A stretch of 64,000 nucleotides of DNA from JACKCD01 sp041390905. GTDB taxonomy: Bacteria > Chloroflexota > Anaerolineae > Promineifilales > Promineifilaceae. Made by a program: the position numbers and the translations under genes. Below the pieces are notes generated by a model that saw only the letters and a program-made list of their open reading frames with translations, did no database searches and was not told the origin of the DNA. Of the stretch, positions 9,295 through 17,693 are shown one piece after another (position 1 is the first letter of the stretch; the number at the start of each line of letters is the position of its first letter). Where the stretch lies: the NCBI GenBank assembly GCA_041390905.1, contig JAWKPA010000017.1:98246-162245 (forward strand), read 5' to 3'.

Positions 9295-9324
9295 CCCTTT
9301 TGCGCTACTTTTCACAATTGAATT

Positions 9325-9371
9325 TAAAAAAAAGACCCCCAAATAGCTGGAGGATGGTGCTATTTGGGGGT
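9325..9371 (-). terminator. Rho-independent terminator of recA
   Basis: On the minus strand a 13-bp stem (ACCCCCAAATAGC and its complement) with an 11-base loop is followed by a run of eight T, 22 bases after the recA stop. Confidence 0.88.
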
Positions 9372-9392
9372 TTGGGTGGTTTGGTTTAGGTG

Positions 9393-10457
9393 CTAGAAAG
9401 CTTCGGCAACGGCCGTTTCTGTTCCCACGGTCTCGAATTCACCAATGGGCAACCCGGCCGTTTTGCGTACCAGGTATTCCAGTTCGTCCATCATTGCCTG
9501 GTTTTCCATGAGGAACAGCTTGGCATTTTCCCGCCCTTGACCGAGCATGGTTTCGCCATAGCGGAAATATGCACCCCGTTTGGAGACGATTTCGTATTCG
9601 GTGGCTAAGTCCAGCAAGTCGCCGGAGAAGGAGATGCCTTCGTTGTACATGATGTCAAACTCGCACTCTAAAAAGGGTGGAGCCACCTTGTTTTTCTTGA
9701 CTTTGACGCGGGTGCGGTTGCCAATAATGTCGCCACCGGCTTTGATGGATTGAATGCGGCGAATATCGAGGCGGACTGAGGCGTAGAACTTGAGAGCGTT
9801 GCCACCGGTTGTGGTTTCAGGGTTGCCAAACATGACGCCAATTTTCATACGGAGCTGGTTGGTAAAGATGACAACGGTGTTGGTTTGTTTGATGGCACCA
9901 GCTAGTTTGCGGAGTGCCTGCGACATCAGGCGGGCTTGTAAGCCAACGTGGGAATCACCCATGTCGCCTTCGATTTCAGCGCGTGGCACAAGGGCGGCTA
10001 CGGAGTCTACAACGACGACGTCCATGGTGCCGGAGCGGATGAGTGCATCAGCAATTTCCAGTGCTTGTTCGCCCGTGTCGGGTTGGGAGATATAGAGGTT
10101 GTTGATGTCTACACCGCAGCGGGCTGCATAGGTGGGGTCGAGAGCGTGTTCCATGTCAATGAAGGCACAGACGCCACCCCGTTTTTGTGCTTCGGCGATG
10201 ATGTGCTGGCAAAGGGTGGTTTTACCAGATGATTCCGGGCCGTAGATTTCGATGATGCGGCCACGTGGCACACCGCCGATGCCAAGGGCGATGTCGAGAG
10301 ACAGGGCGCCAGTGGGGATGGATTCAATGTTGAGGTTTTGGGCTTCGCCCAAACGCATGATGGTGCCTTCGCCGTATCGTTTGGTGATGGTGTCGAGGGT
10401 TTTTTCAAGGGTTGCTAAACGGCCGTTATCTGATGAGGCTGAGGATTTACTTGCCAT
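9393..10457 (-). CDS. recA: Recombinase A
   Basis: About 354 residues. Forms ATP-dependent filaments on single-stranded DNA, drives strand exchange and triggers LexA self-cleavage. Motifs: Walker A GPESSGKTTL, catalytic EAQKRGGVCAFIDMEHALD, Walker B MDVVVVDSVAAL, the L1/L2 loops (DSHVGLQARLMSQALRKL and FTNQLRMKIGVMFGNPETTTGG). The ATG at 10457 has AGGAGAAA just upstream; an earlier in-frame start would add unrelated residues. Its promoter carries LexA-type boxes. The C-terminus is short and contains an ACGGCCGT palindrome copy encoding Thr-Ala-Val. Confidence 0.98.
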   Translation of the reverse strand: MASKSSASSDNGRLATLEKTLDTITKRYGEGTIMRLGEAQNLNIESIPTGALSLDIALGIGGVPRGRIIEIYGPESSGKTTLCQHIIAEAQKRGGVCAFIDMEHALDPTYAARCGVDINNLYISQPDTGEQALEIADALIRSGTMDVVVVDSVAALVPRAEIEGDMGDSHVGLQARLMSQALRKLAGAIKQTNTVVIFTNQLRMKIGVMFGNPETTTGGNALKFYASVRLDIRRIQSIKAGGDIIGNRTRVKVKKNKVAPPFLECEFDIMYNEGISFSGDLLDLATEYEIVSKRGAYFRYGETMLGQGRENAKLFLMENQAMMDELEYLVRKTAGLPIGEFETVGTETAVAEAF

Positions 10458-10574
10458 GGTTGTTTCTCCTAACTGTTTGCACCACAAAGCAGCAAGCAAA
10501 AACGGCCGTTTTGTGCCGGTCGCTTGGCAAAGGGAGCATCTACTGAATTTGTTTGGTTGGGTAAGATAGAACAG

Positions 10575-10603
10575 ATTGTAGCACGTTTGTTCGCAAAAGT
10601 CAA
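10575..10603 (-). promoter_or_regulatory. recA promoter
   Basis: On the minus strand: TTGACT (10603-10598), a 17-base spacer and TACAAT (10580-10575). The predicted leader is about 110 bases. An imperfect LexA-type box (GAACAAACGTGC, one mismatch) fills 10592-10581 inside the spacer, where a repressor would block RNA polymerase. Confidence 0.75.
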
Positions 10604-10620
10604 TGTTCGGCTGTTTGTTT

Positions 10621-10634
10621 TGAACAATCGTTCA
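10621..10634. promoter_or_regulatory. LexA (SOS) box upstream of recA
   Basis: TGAACAATCGTTCA has perfect GAAC-N4-GTTC symmetry, the Bacillus-type (Cheo box) LexA operator. It lies 18 bases upstream of the recA -35 box. That LexA of this organism recognises it is inferred. Confidence 0.7.
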
Positions 10635-10682
10635 ATAACTTAAAAGACGCGATTTTCTTAAGCAGGTTGAGGGGAATAATCT

Positions 10683-12206
10683 CTATTGTCGCTGTAGCAG
10701 ACGGACGAGAGAACGAATTTCTTGCCCGCCCAGCAGCATGTTGAGCAGCAGATAGGTGAGTGAGCCGATTACTGCACCCAGCGCGAGGAAGAGAAGAGGG
10801 GTGGTAACAAAGCGGTTGATCGTGATGATGACCAGAGACATGCCCGCTGTGGCAAGAATCGCACGAGCGGCACTTTGGCTTAATTGGCGATTCCATAAAT
10901 AGCCGAGGGCGCGATGGTTGAGCCAGAAGAGAACAGTGGAAAGGAGGGTGAAGGCAACGGTGGTTGAGAGGGCTAATCCGGCCACGCCCATGCTGCCGAC
11001 AAAGAGGTAGGCGAGGAAAATGGTGACGGCGAGCCAGCCGAGATAGGCGAACATGGGGATGCGGGTGTTGTGCCGGGCGTAGAATAGCCGCGCCACGATC
11101 TCAAGGGTGGCCTCGCTGACGATGCGGATGCTGAAGACGACGAGGATGCTGTAGACGAGCCGGGTTGATTCGGCGGTGAAGTTGCCCCCTTCCAGGAGGA
11201 AGGAGACGGCTGGCTGGCCGAGCAGCACTAACCCGGCGGCGGAGGGAATGGTGAGCGTCCAGATGATGCTAAGAGTGTTAACGGCCGTTTGCCTCAACCC
11301 TGCCATATCCCCCTCATTAAACAGCTCTGCCAGCGTGGGAAAGACGACCAGGGCAATGGCCGTGCCAAACAGCGTCTCTGGCAACTGCATCAGGGCAAAG
11401 CCGTAAAAGTAGCCCGACGTGGAGCCGGGGGGCAGGGCCGAGGCCAGCCGCACGATATAGAGGTCAGAAAGCTGGATGACGCCTAGCGTCACGATGCGCG
11501 GCCCCATTAGTCGTATGATTTCACGCATGCCGTCCAGCCGCAGGTTGAATGTTGGCCGGTAGCGGTAGCGATACCGCACCAGGGCGGGCAGTTGGATGGC
11601 AACGTGCAGCACGGCTCCAATGACTGTCCCCCAGGCCAGCCCCAAAATGCCTTGCGATGGCACCAGAAAGACAAGACCGAGCCAGTAGCCGATGTCGAGG
11701 GCGATGGGAGCCAGGGCAGGCAGGGCGAAATGTTGGTGGGCGTTGAGGACGCTGCTGAGGACGCCGCTGATGCCGAAGATGGTGGTTTGGATGAGGATGA
11801 TGCGCATGATAACGGCCGTTAATGCCTGTGTCGCCGGGTCAAAATCTGGCACCAGAATGGTGCGCGTTAGCCAGGGGGCAAAAAGCGCCCCTGTGGCAGA
11901 AAGCAGCCCCAGGATCACAATTACCAGCGTCAGCACCGTATTTGCCAGCTTCATGGCGGCCTGTTGCCCTTTGTCATGCAGATAGGCTGAATAGACAGGA
12001 ATAAATGCCGCTGCCAGCGAGCCACCGGCAATAACGATAAAGAAGACTTCAGGAAGCTGGTTGGCGGCGGTAAATGCGTCAAATGCTCTGCCTGTGCCAA
12101 AGGTAACGCTAACCAGGCGCGTGCGAACCAGACCCGTGAGTTTACCCAGGCCAAAAAAGAGGATGACAAGAATAGATGATTGTAATAAATGCTTTGTGCG
12201 GCGCAT
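10683..12206 (-). CDS. murJ: Lipid II flippase MurJ
   Basis: About 507 residues and about 14 transmembrane helices. MurJ moves the peptidoglycan precursor lipid II across the inner membrane (MOP exporter superfamily). Typical segments are FGLGKLTGLVRTRLVSVTFGTGRAFDAFTAANQLPE at the N-terminus, GGSLAAAFIPVY, and the later LFYARHNTRIPM. The start at 12206 (MRRTKHLL) is chosen because upstream in-frame codons are not hydrophobic or conserved and run into the divergent gene. It is transcribed toward recA, and no terminator was seen between them. Confidence 0.9.
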   Translation of the reverse strand: MRRTKHLLQSSILVILFFGLGKLTGLVRTRLVSVTFGTGRAFDAFTAANQLPEVFFIVIAGGSLAAAFIPVYSAYLHDKGQQAAMKLANTVLTLVIVILGLLSATGALFAPWLTRTILVPDFDPATQALTAVIMRIILIQTTIFGISGVLSSVLNAHQHFALPALAPIALDIGYWLGLVFLVPSQGILGLAWGTVIGAVLHVAIQLPALVRYRYRYRPTFNLRLDGMREIIRLMGPRIVTLGVIQLSDLYIVRLASALPPGSTSGYFYGFALMQLPETLFGTAIALVVFPTLAELFNEGDMAGLRQTAVNTLSIIWTLTIPSAAGLVLLGQPAVSFLLEGGNFTAESTRLVYSILVVFSIRIVSEATLEIVARLFYARHNTRIPMFAYLGWLAVTIFLAYLFVGSMGVAGLALSTTVAFTLLSTVLFWLNHRALGYLWNRQLSQSAARAILATAGMSLVIITINRFVTTPLLFLALGAVIGSLTYLLLNMLLGGQEIRSLVRLLQRQ

Positions 12207-12285
12207 GGGGCGGAATTGTAGCTGAAAACGGCGTTCTCTGGAAGTTGCCCGTGTTTTTTTGTTGGAATCGCCTAAAATTAGCGGC

Positions 12286-12828
12286 ATGTTACCAATGATT
12301 AGCAATGTGCATTTTGAGCAGACGCCAGAGCGTCTGAAGGTTGTCCTGCCGGTCAAGCGAAACTGGTTTTTGGTTGTGTTATACACCGTCATGGTGCTGG
12401 TTTGGCTGGTGATGTTGGCTGGGGGCGTTATGTTTATGATCCGCGATGCGGCCATGTCGGGTGAGCGCTATGCTTTTGTTTTTACCGCTATGCTCCTGAT
12501 CTTGCTGTTTATTTTATATCGGCTGGGGCGGCGAGTGGTATGGCAGCCGTGGATGTCGCTGTTAGCCAATCGGGAGATTTTGTTTATTAACAAGGAAGCG
12601 CTCATTATTCGCCGGCCGGTATCGCTGCTGGGGACAACGGATTTTTACGACATGACGCACGTTAGCCCCTTTTTCTATTTGGAAGAACGGCGCACACCGG
12701 CGTTTCATTATGGGCAGTTCCGCACTGAGTTCGGCCGTTCGCTGGGGCGACCCGAAGCAGAACGGCTAATTGTGACGTTAAACGATTTGTATTTTCCTAA
12801 TCGGGACGAAGAGGATGAGGATGATTGA
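12286..12828 (+). CDS. Membrane protein with two helices and a PH-like tail
   Basis: About 180 residues, not assigned to a named family. Two transmembrane helices (about 20-45 and 58-77) are followed by a soluble domain of beta pattern (REILFINKEALIIRRPVSLLG ... FFYLEERRTPAFHYGQF) that suggests a bacterial PH-like fold, and a very acidic C-terminus (NRDEEDEDD). A TAAAAT box lies only 7 bases before the ATG at 12286, so the message may be leaderless. It is divergent from murJ with a spacer of 79 bases. Confidence 0.7.
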   Translation: MLPMISNVHFEQTPERLKVVLPVKRNWFLVVLYTVMVLVWLVMLAGGVMFMIRDAAMSGERYAFVFTAMLLILLFILYRLGRRVVWQPWMSLLANREILFINKEALIIRRPVSLLGTTDFYDMTHVSPFFYLEERRTPAFHYGQFRTEFGRSLGRPEAERLIVTLNDLYFPNRDEEDEDD

Positions 12829-12838
12829 ACAGGGTAAG

Positions 12839-12928
12839 GGGTCAATCAACAATAACTTTGCAGTTCCAGAAGTTCAACTTCTCTCAGAAGTTGAACTTCT
12901 AAATCCCAAGTTATTAACGAACGAACCC
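12839..12928. mobile_element. MITE-like palindromic element, type A
   Basis: About 90 bp with a central stem-loop (AGAAGTTCAACTTCT ... AGAAGTTGAACTTCT) and imperfect terminal inverted repeats ending in GAACCC. Same family as 18936-19026, 38500-38592 and part of 45471-45598. No coding capacity. Confidence 0.8.
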
Positions 12929-12950
12929 ATAAGAAGAGCCAACTTGCACC

Positions 12951-13781
12951 CTATTCAATCAGTGACAAATCTTTGGTGGCAAAAAAGTCGGCTGCCAGCA
13001 AGAAGAGGATGGTAGCGTAGAGCAGGATGATGGCGGGGGCAAGGGCTTCGGAAGGGGTAAAGAAGCCGCGTGAAACAGCCTCGACAATGGCGCGAAACGG
13101 CCAAAAGACAAAGCCAAACAATCCGCCTAACGTGCTGGCACCGTTGCCGGTAAGCCAGTCGGCCAACTTGGTAAACTGGTTGCCGAGAAAAACCCAGTTT
13201 TGCTGCCAGAAGAGTTCGCCGATGTTTTCCAGGGCGTTGGCAAACCAACCGCTGACGGAGTTGCCGCTGCTTTGCCCCAGCAGGAAGATGGCGAGGATGC
13301 CAAAAATGTAGACACGGGACCAGCCGGCCGTCACGAAGTCTGAGGCGTGCATGGCGAGGACGGCAGCCAGGACGTTGGGGGCAATCCAGATGGGGGGGAT
13401 TTCGGCGATGTGGGCGAGGGTGAGATCGGGGCCGCTGATGAGGGCGAGAACGGCGAGAAGAAGCTGGAGGGCGGTGGAGAAGATGAGGGTGGCGAGGAGA
13501 ACGGCCGTTAAATACTCCACCCGACTTGCCAACCGCACCACCAGCGGATAATTAAACGCCTGATTCGCCAGCGTTGTCAGCGACAAAGCTACCAAAAACG
13601 TCATTGCTGGCCCAAAAACACCAATAATCACAATATAGTTGTCGCTGTCCGGCGTTCCTTGTTGAGGAGGAAAGAAAATCAACCAGTAAACCAGCGTTAG
13701 CAGCAAGTAAATAATGCCTGTCCATGACAGTGCCAAACTACGCAGTAAATAGCGTGCCATTGTCCACACCCGTTGTTTCAT
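12951..13781 (-). CDS. ABC-2 type transporter permease
   Basis: A 276-residue integral membrane protein with about six predicted helices (for example ALSWTGIIYLLLTLVYWLIFF and YLTAVLLATLIFSTALQLLLAVLAL). It overlaps the 3' end of the ATP-binding subunit gene by 4 bases, so the two form one exporter. The substrate is unknown. The stop codon lies about 20 bases from a type A repeat element. Confidence 0.83.
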   Translation of the reverse strand: MKQRVWTMARYLLRSLALSWTGIIYLLLTLVYWLIFFPPQQGTPDSDNYIVIIGVFGPAMTFLVALSLTTLANQAFNYPLVVRLASRVEYLTAVLLATLIFSTALQLLLAVLALISGPDLTLAHIAEIPPIWIAPNVLAAVLAMHASDFVTAGWSRVYIFGILAIFLLGQSSGNSVSGWFANALENIGELFWQQNWVFLGNQFTKLADWLTGNGASTLGGLFGFVFWPFRAIVEAVSRGFFTPSEALAPAIILLYATILFLLAADFFATKDLSLIE

Positions 13782-14650
13782 CGAATTGCCTCCGCATAAA
13801 TTTCAGACAACGTGACCCGTTTTTGCTCCACATGTACCACGTCATACCCCAAATTAAGCAGCATTGTCAAAATATGGCGGCGCAGTTCAATCGCTTCATT
13901 TTGCAAAATCAGGCTATCTTTTTGAATTTGAATGCCGGGATGCAGCGTTTGCAGCATCTCCCGCACCGGAGCCAACTCCTTGTCGGTGCGAATCAGCGCA
14001 TACGGGCGCAGCGCCAACGCCTCCGAGATGCTGTTTTGGTAATGGATACGCCCCTGATTCAAAATGACAAGCTGGGTGCAGATCTGGGTAATCTCATAAA
14101 GCAGGTGGGAGCTGATGACAATGGTCTTGCCTGCTTGATGCAACGCCTGAATGTAGTGGCGCATCTCATCTTGCCCGGTTGGGTCAAGCCCGTTCGATGG
14201 CTCATCGAGCAGCAGCAGCGGCGGGTCGCCCAGCAGCGATTGCGCCAGCCCTAGCCGCTGCCGCATTCCGCGTGATAGCCCGCCAATCTTTTTGTCGGCC
14301 TCATTTACCAGGTTGACTTGTGCCAGGCTTTCATAAATCGCTTTTTCGCTTGCAACCGAAGGAATGTTGCTGACACCGGCAACCGTTTCCATATATTGGG
14401 CAACGGTAAGGTGGTTCGGAAAGAGAAGCCGTTCCGGCTTGTAGCCAATAATGGGCCAACCACGCCCCAGCGGTTTGATCATGCCTTTGTCAGGCTTTAT
14501 AAACCCGGCAACCAGTTTGAGGAGGGTGGATTTGCCAGCACCATTGGGGCCAAGCAGCCCCAGGACTGCGCCACGGGGAATTTTAAGGGTAATGTTATCG
14601 AGTGCGGTCAGCGAATAGTACGATTTGGTGACGCTGTTGATTTCTATCAC
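13778..14650 (-). CDS. ABC transporter ATP-binding protein
   Basis: A 290-residue nucleotide-binding subunit that powers the adjacent permease. Walker A is GPNGAGKSTLLK, the signature is LSRGMRQRLGLAQ, and Walker B is PPLLLLDEPSNGLDP, followed by the switch His in VISSHLLYEI. The C-terminal 80 residues are an accessory domain typical of ABC-2 (CcmA-like) exporters. It is the first gene of a two-gene operon. Confidence 0.92.
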   Translation of the reverse strand: MIEINSVTKSYYSLTALDNITLKIPRGAVLGLLGPNGAGKSTLLKLVAGFIKPDKGMIKPLGRGWPIIGYKPERLLFPNHLTVAQYMETVAGVSNIPSVASEKAIYESLAQVNLVNEADKKIGGLSRGMRQRLGLAQSLLGDPPLLLLDEPSNGLDPTGQDEMRHYIQALHQAGKTIVISSHLLYEITQICTQLVILNQGRIHYQNSISEALALRPYALIRTDKELAPVREMLQTLHPGIQIQKDSLILQNEAIELRRHILTMLLNLGYDVVHVEQKRVTLSEIYAEAIR

Positions 14651-14739
14651 GGAATGCCTGCTAACGGTGAATTTTGGGTTGTTTTTGACAACTGCGTGTA
14701 GTTTACCACATGGTTATGTGTGGGCAATGATGCCCGAAT

Positions 14740-14768
14740 TCGACGCAAGGAATGTTACCTGCTATAAT
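14740..14768 (+). promoter_or_regulatory. Candidate secG promoter
   Basis: TCGACG (14740-14745), a 17-base spacer and perfect TATAAT (14763-14768) precede secG by about 116 bases. Confidence 0.5.
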
Positions 14769-14884
14769 GGCTAATTTGGAAGCAAAAAGTACGTTTTTTA
14801 ACTTGCTTTATAGATTACGATAAATTTTTGTGCAATGATGACCGTTGCTGAATAGATTAATTTTTGAAAAGGAATGAAACGGCT

Positions 14885-15136
14885 ATGAACTTTCAACCGT
14901 GGGCTCCGTACCTGAGCGTAGCTGAGATTATTTTGGGAATTACGTTGACGATTTTGGTGTTGATCCAGACCAAGGGTGCTGATTTGGGTGGCTTTTTGGG
15001 TGGCAGTGGTGAAAGCGGCAGTTTTCGCACGCGGCGCGGGGTTGAAGCAACGCTGCATCGTATCACGATTGTGACCGGGATTATTTTCTTTATTGTCACG
15101 TTGATGGCGTTTTTGGCTTGGGGACAAGTTGTTTAG
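14885..15136 (+). CDS. secG: Protein translocase subunit SecG
   Basis: About 83 residues with two transmembrane helices (about 8-27 and 61-80). SecG assists SecYE during protein export. The loop between the helices has the diagnostic IQTKGADLGGFLGGSGESGSFRTRRG pattern. The ATG at 14885 is preferred to an in-frame TTG 21 bases upstream; AAAAGGA lies 11 bases before it. A terminator follows. Confidence 0.93.
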   Translation: MNFQPWAPYLSVAEIILGITLTILVLIQTKGADLGGFLGGSGESGSFRTRRGVEATLHRITIVTGIIFFIVTLMAFLAWGQVV

Positions 15137-15178
15137 TTGAATTTGCTTGGCAAAAGCGGCCGTTTGCTTTTGTCGGGG

Positions 15179-15220
15179 ACAAAGCCAGCAGCATCAGTAT
15201 GGGTGCTGCTGGCTTTGTTT
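15179..15220 (+). terminator. Rho-independent terminator of secG
   Basis: A stem of at least 13 bp (AAAGCCAGCAGCA / TGCTGCTGGCTTT) with a 10-base loop and short T-rich tail lies between secG and the peptide-binding protein gene. Confidence 0.75.
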
Positions 15221-15244
15221 GATCTTCAAGATTAACTGTTTTAT

Positions 15245-16939
15245 ATGAAAATAAATCTTCGTTGGCAGATTTTGCTGGCGGTGTTGGGGTTTGCCCTGGT
15301 GCTGTCGCTGCTGTCATTGACTGTGCCGGGGGAGGTGACACCGGGAACGGCCGTTTGTCAGGCGCAGGTGCCAGTGGCAGGAGGGGTGTTTGCAGAGGGG
15401 TTTGTGGGAGCGCCCCGCTATTTAAATCCTTTGTTGAGCGATGGTAACCCGGTTGACCGTGAGATTGCGGCACTGCTGTTTGATGGGCTGACGCGGTATG
15501 ATGCGTCGGGGCAGCTTGTGCCAGATTTGGGTAGTTGGGTAGTGGCGGAGGACGGCCGGACGGTGCGTTTTACGTTGTTTGCGGGGAAGCAGTGGCATGA
15601 TGGGGAGCCAGTAACGGCCGTTGATGCGGTCTATACCTACAGTTTGATGCAGGATGAGGCTTTCCCCGGTTCGCCCGATTTGAAAGCGTTGTGGCAGTCG
15701 GTAACAATTAACCAGATTGACGCCATGACGGTGGAGTTTGTCCTGGCGGAACCGTATGCGCCCTTTTTGGCGGCGACGACGCGGGGACTGTTGCCTGCTC
15801 ATTTGTTTCAAGGGGTAACGGCCGTTTCTTTGCCTAATCACCCTTTTAACGATGCCCCCGTCGGTACGGGGCCGCTGCGGGTGGATGCAACGGTTTCGTG
15901 GCGGGAAAACGGCCGTTTGCGCCTGCTGCCCAGCACGGCCGTGTGGCCGCAAGGGGTGCAGCTGGACGCCATTGATTACCACTTTTACCCCGACGAGGCC
16001 ACCATGCTGGCTGATTTTGCCGCTGGTACGCTGCAAGCTATCAACCATTTGCCCGACGCGGCTCTGCCGGAGATGGCGGCGCTGCCGCAGGCGCGGCTGT
16101 TTACGGCGCGTGATGAACGGTATACGACGCTGCTATTTAATTTGACCGATAGTGCCCAGGGTGGGGTGAACACGGTGGAAATGCGGCGTTCGCTGGCGTT
16201 GGGGCTAAACCGGGATGTGCTGGTGGATCGGGTGCTGCAGGGGCAGGGGATTGTGTTTGAGGGGCCGTATTTGCCGTCGTCGTGGGCGTATCGGCCGGAT
16301 TTGCTGACGGCGTATGGGGCCGGGGATCGGGAAACGGCCGTTTCTCAACTCGAAATACAGGGTTGGGTTTTGCTGGCCGGCGGTGGTCCCCGGCAAAAAG
16401 AGGGTGCGCCCTTGCAACTGCGGCTGGCTGCGTTGGAACAGCAGCAGCCTGTTGCCGCCGAGATTGCCCGACAGTGGGCTGAGATTGGCGTAGGTGTTGA
16501 CCTGCTGCTGCTGCCAGATGGGGTCTCGCTGCGTTCGGTACTGGCAGAACGGGCATTTGATGTGGCGTTGTTTGATGTGACACCTGGTGGCGACCCCGAT
16601 CTGTATGATTTTTGGAGCCAGGAGGCGGTTGTGCGGGGGCAAAATTATGCTGGCTGGAACAACCGTCGTGCCAGCGAGTCGCTAGAGAGTGCGCGGCAGC
16701 TTTGGAGTGTGGCGGAAAGACAGCCATTTTATGATACCTTCCTCCGTTTGTTTGACAATGATCTGCCTGCTTTTTCGCTTTATCAACATGTCCACACCTA
16801 CGCCGTGCGCAGTGAGGTTGAGAAGCTGGATATTGGGCAAATTCATTCACCGCGTGACAAGTACCATACGCTGGCGGATTGGTTTATGCTTTATCGGGAT
16901 GTGGTGATTGCTTGCCCTACGGCGGCTGCATCAGGTTAG
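15245..16939 (+). CDS. ABC transporter substrate-binding protein, peptide (SBP_bac_5) family
   Basis: 564 residues with an N-terminal membrane-spanning export signal (about 8-27). Extracytoplasmic solute-binding proteins of this family bind oligopeptides, nickel or sugars and deliver them to an ABC importer. Landmarks are the start of the domain (RYLNPLLSDGNPVDREIAALLFDGLTRYD), WHDGEPVTAVDAVYTY, LLPAHLF and MRRSLALGLNRDVLVDRVLQGQG. No permease or ATPase gene lies alongside, so it is an orphan. Five ACGGCCGT copies fall in this one gene, and a sixth overlaps as CACGGCCGTG. Confidence 0.88.
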   Translation: MKINLRWQILLAVLGFALVLSLLSLTVPGEVTPGTAVCQAQVPVAGGVFAEGFVGAPRYLNPLLSDGNPVDREIAALLFDGLTRYDASGQLVPDLGSWVVAEDGRTVRFTLFAGKQWHDGEPVTAVDAVYTYSLMQDEAFPGSPDLKALWQSVTINQIDAMTVEFVLAEPYAPFLAATTRGLLPAHLFQGVTAVSLPNHPFNDAPVGTGPLRVDATVSWRENGRLRLLPSTAVWPQGVQLDAIDYHFYPDEATMLADFAAGTLQAINHLPDAALPEMAALPQARLFTARDERYTTLLFNLTDSAQGGVNTVEMRRSLALGLNRDVLVDRVLQGQGIVFEGPYLPSSWAYRPDLLTAYGAGDRETAVSQLEIQGWVLLAGGGPRQKEGAPLQLRLAALEQQQPVAAEIARQWAEIGVGVDLLLLPDGVSLRSVLAERAFDVALFDVTPGGDPDLYDFWSQEAVVRGQNYAGWNNRRASESLESARQLWSVAERQPFYDTFLRLFDNDLPAFSLYQHVHTYAVRSEVEKLDIGQIHSPRDKYHTLADWFMLYRDVVIACPTAAASG

Positions 16940-16974
16940 AAGATGTAGATGTTTACGGAAATTTGTGGATAATC

Positions 16975-16983
16975 TGGTATAAT
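16975..16983 (+). promoter_or_regulatory. Extended -10 promoter of tatABC
   Basis: TGGTATAAT is a perfect extended -10 (TGnTATAAT) about 41 bases before tatA; no good -35 box is visible, as is common for this class. Confidence 0.55.
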
Positions 16984-17023
16984 TGCTGCAAGATTAAATT
17001 TGTAGACTTTTGGAGAGAAGAAC

Positions 17024-17197
17024 ATGGGTACAATAGGTCTCCCGGAATTGTTAATAGTTTTGGTGATTGTTTTGCTGGTATTTGGCGTTGGCCGTATTAC
17101 CAAGATTGGCAGTGAATTGGGCAAGGGGATTTCGGCATTCCGCCAAGGGGTGCGTGAAGGGCAAGAGGAACTGAAGGACGAGAAAAAAGAAGCGTAG
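17024..17197 (+). CDS. tatA: Sec-independent translocase protein TatA
   Basis: A 57-residue pore-forming subunit of the twin-arginine system. The short N-terminus (MGTIGLPELLIVLVIVLLVFG) is a single membrane helix preceded by the conserved Gly-Leu-Pro-Glu-Leu, followed by an amphipathic helix with the Phe-Arg motif (ISAFRQGVREGQEEL) and a charged tail. GGAGAG lies 7 bases before the ATG. It is the first gene of tatABC. Confidence 0.95.
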   Translation: MGTIGLPELLIVLVIVLLVFGVGRITKIGSELGKGISAFRQGVREGQEELKDEKKEA

Positions 17198-17235
17198 GCT
17201 GGAAAAAACGGCCGTTTTTGGCCTGAAGTAACCCC

Positions 17236-17688
17236 ATGGACAGTGTTTTTGGGATAGGTCTCCCGGAATTTATTCTGATCATGCTCATCGCAGGGATTGT
17301 GATGGGGCCAGAGCGCATTGCCCACACCGCCCGCTGGCTTGGCAAAACAACCGCCCAGCTACAGGCAATCTCACGCGGCTTTGTCCGGCAGTTGACAGCC
17401 GAAATTGACGGAGCCGATGACGGTGCTTTTCGTGAGGCACTGGCGGAGATGCAGGATTTGCGCCGCCAGGTAAATGAACTGCGTTCAGAGTTGACCGAAA
17501 CGATTAAGGCACCAGTTAACGATACCCGGAAAGTACTTGGTGAAAGCCAGGAGCTGCTGAGTCGTTCCATTCAACCCCCAACGCTCGGTCACAACAATGG
17601 CAAAGCCCCTTCCTCACAGGAGCCAGCCAAACCACCCACTTTGCCGCTGCCTAAACCATTGAACGTACCAGATGACCCCGAGGCGTAG
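17236..17688 (+). CDS. tatB: Sec-independent translocase protein TatB
   Basis: A 150-residue subunit of the TatBC receptor for twin-arginine signal peptides. The membrane helix (GIGLPEFILIMLIAGIVMGPE) has the TatB-type GLPEF start and GPERI hinge, followed by a long amphipathic helix and a proline-rich C-terminus. Longer than tatA, and placed directly between tatA and tatC, which supports TatB rather than a second TatA. The spacer before it carries an ACGGCCGT palindrome. Confidence 0.9.
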   Translation: MDSVFGIGLPEFILIMLIAGIVMGPERIAHTARWLGKTTAQLQAISRGFVRQLTAEIDGADDGAFREALAEMQDLRRQVNELRSELTETIKAPVNDTRKVLGESQELLSRSIQPPTLGHNNGKAPSSQEPAKPPTLPLPKPLNVPDDPEA

Positions 17689-17693
17689 CCCAC

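Noticed and set aside
14864..14884. TTG start giving a longer SecG
   Set aside because: The ATG at 14885 starts the conserved first helix and there is no gain in motif from the extension.
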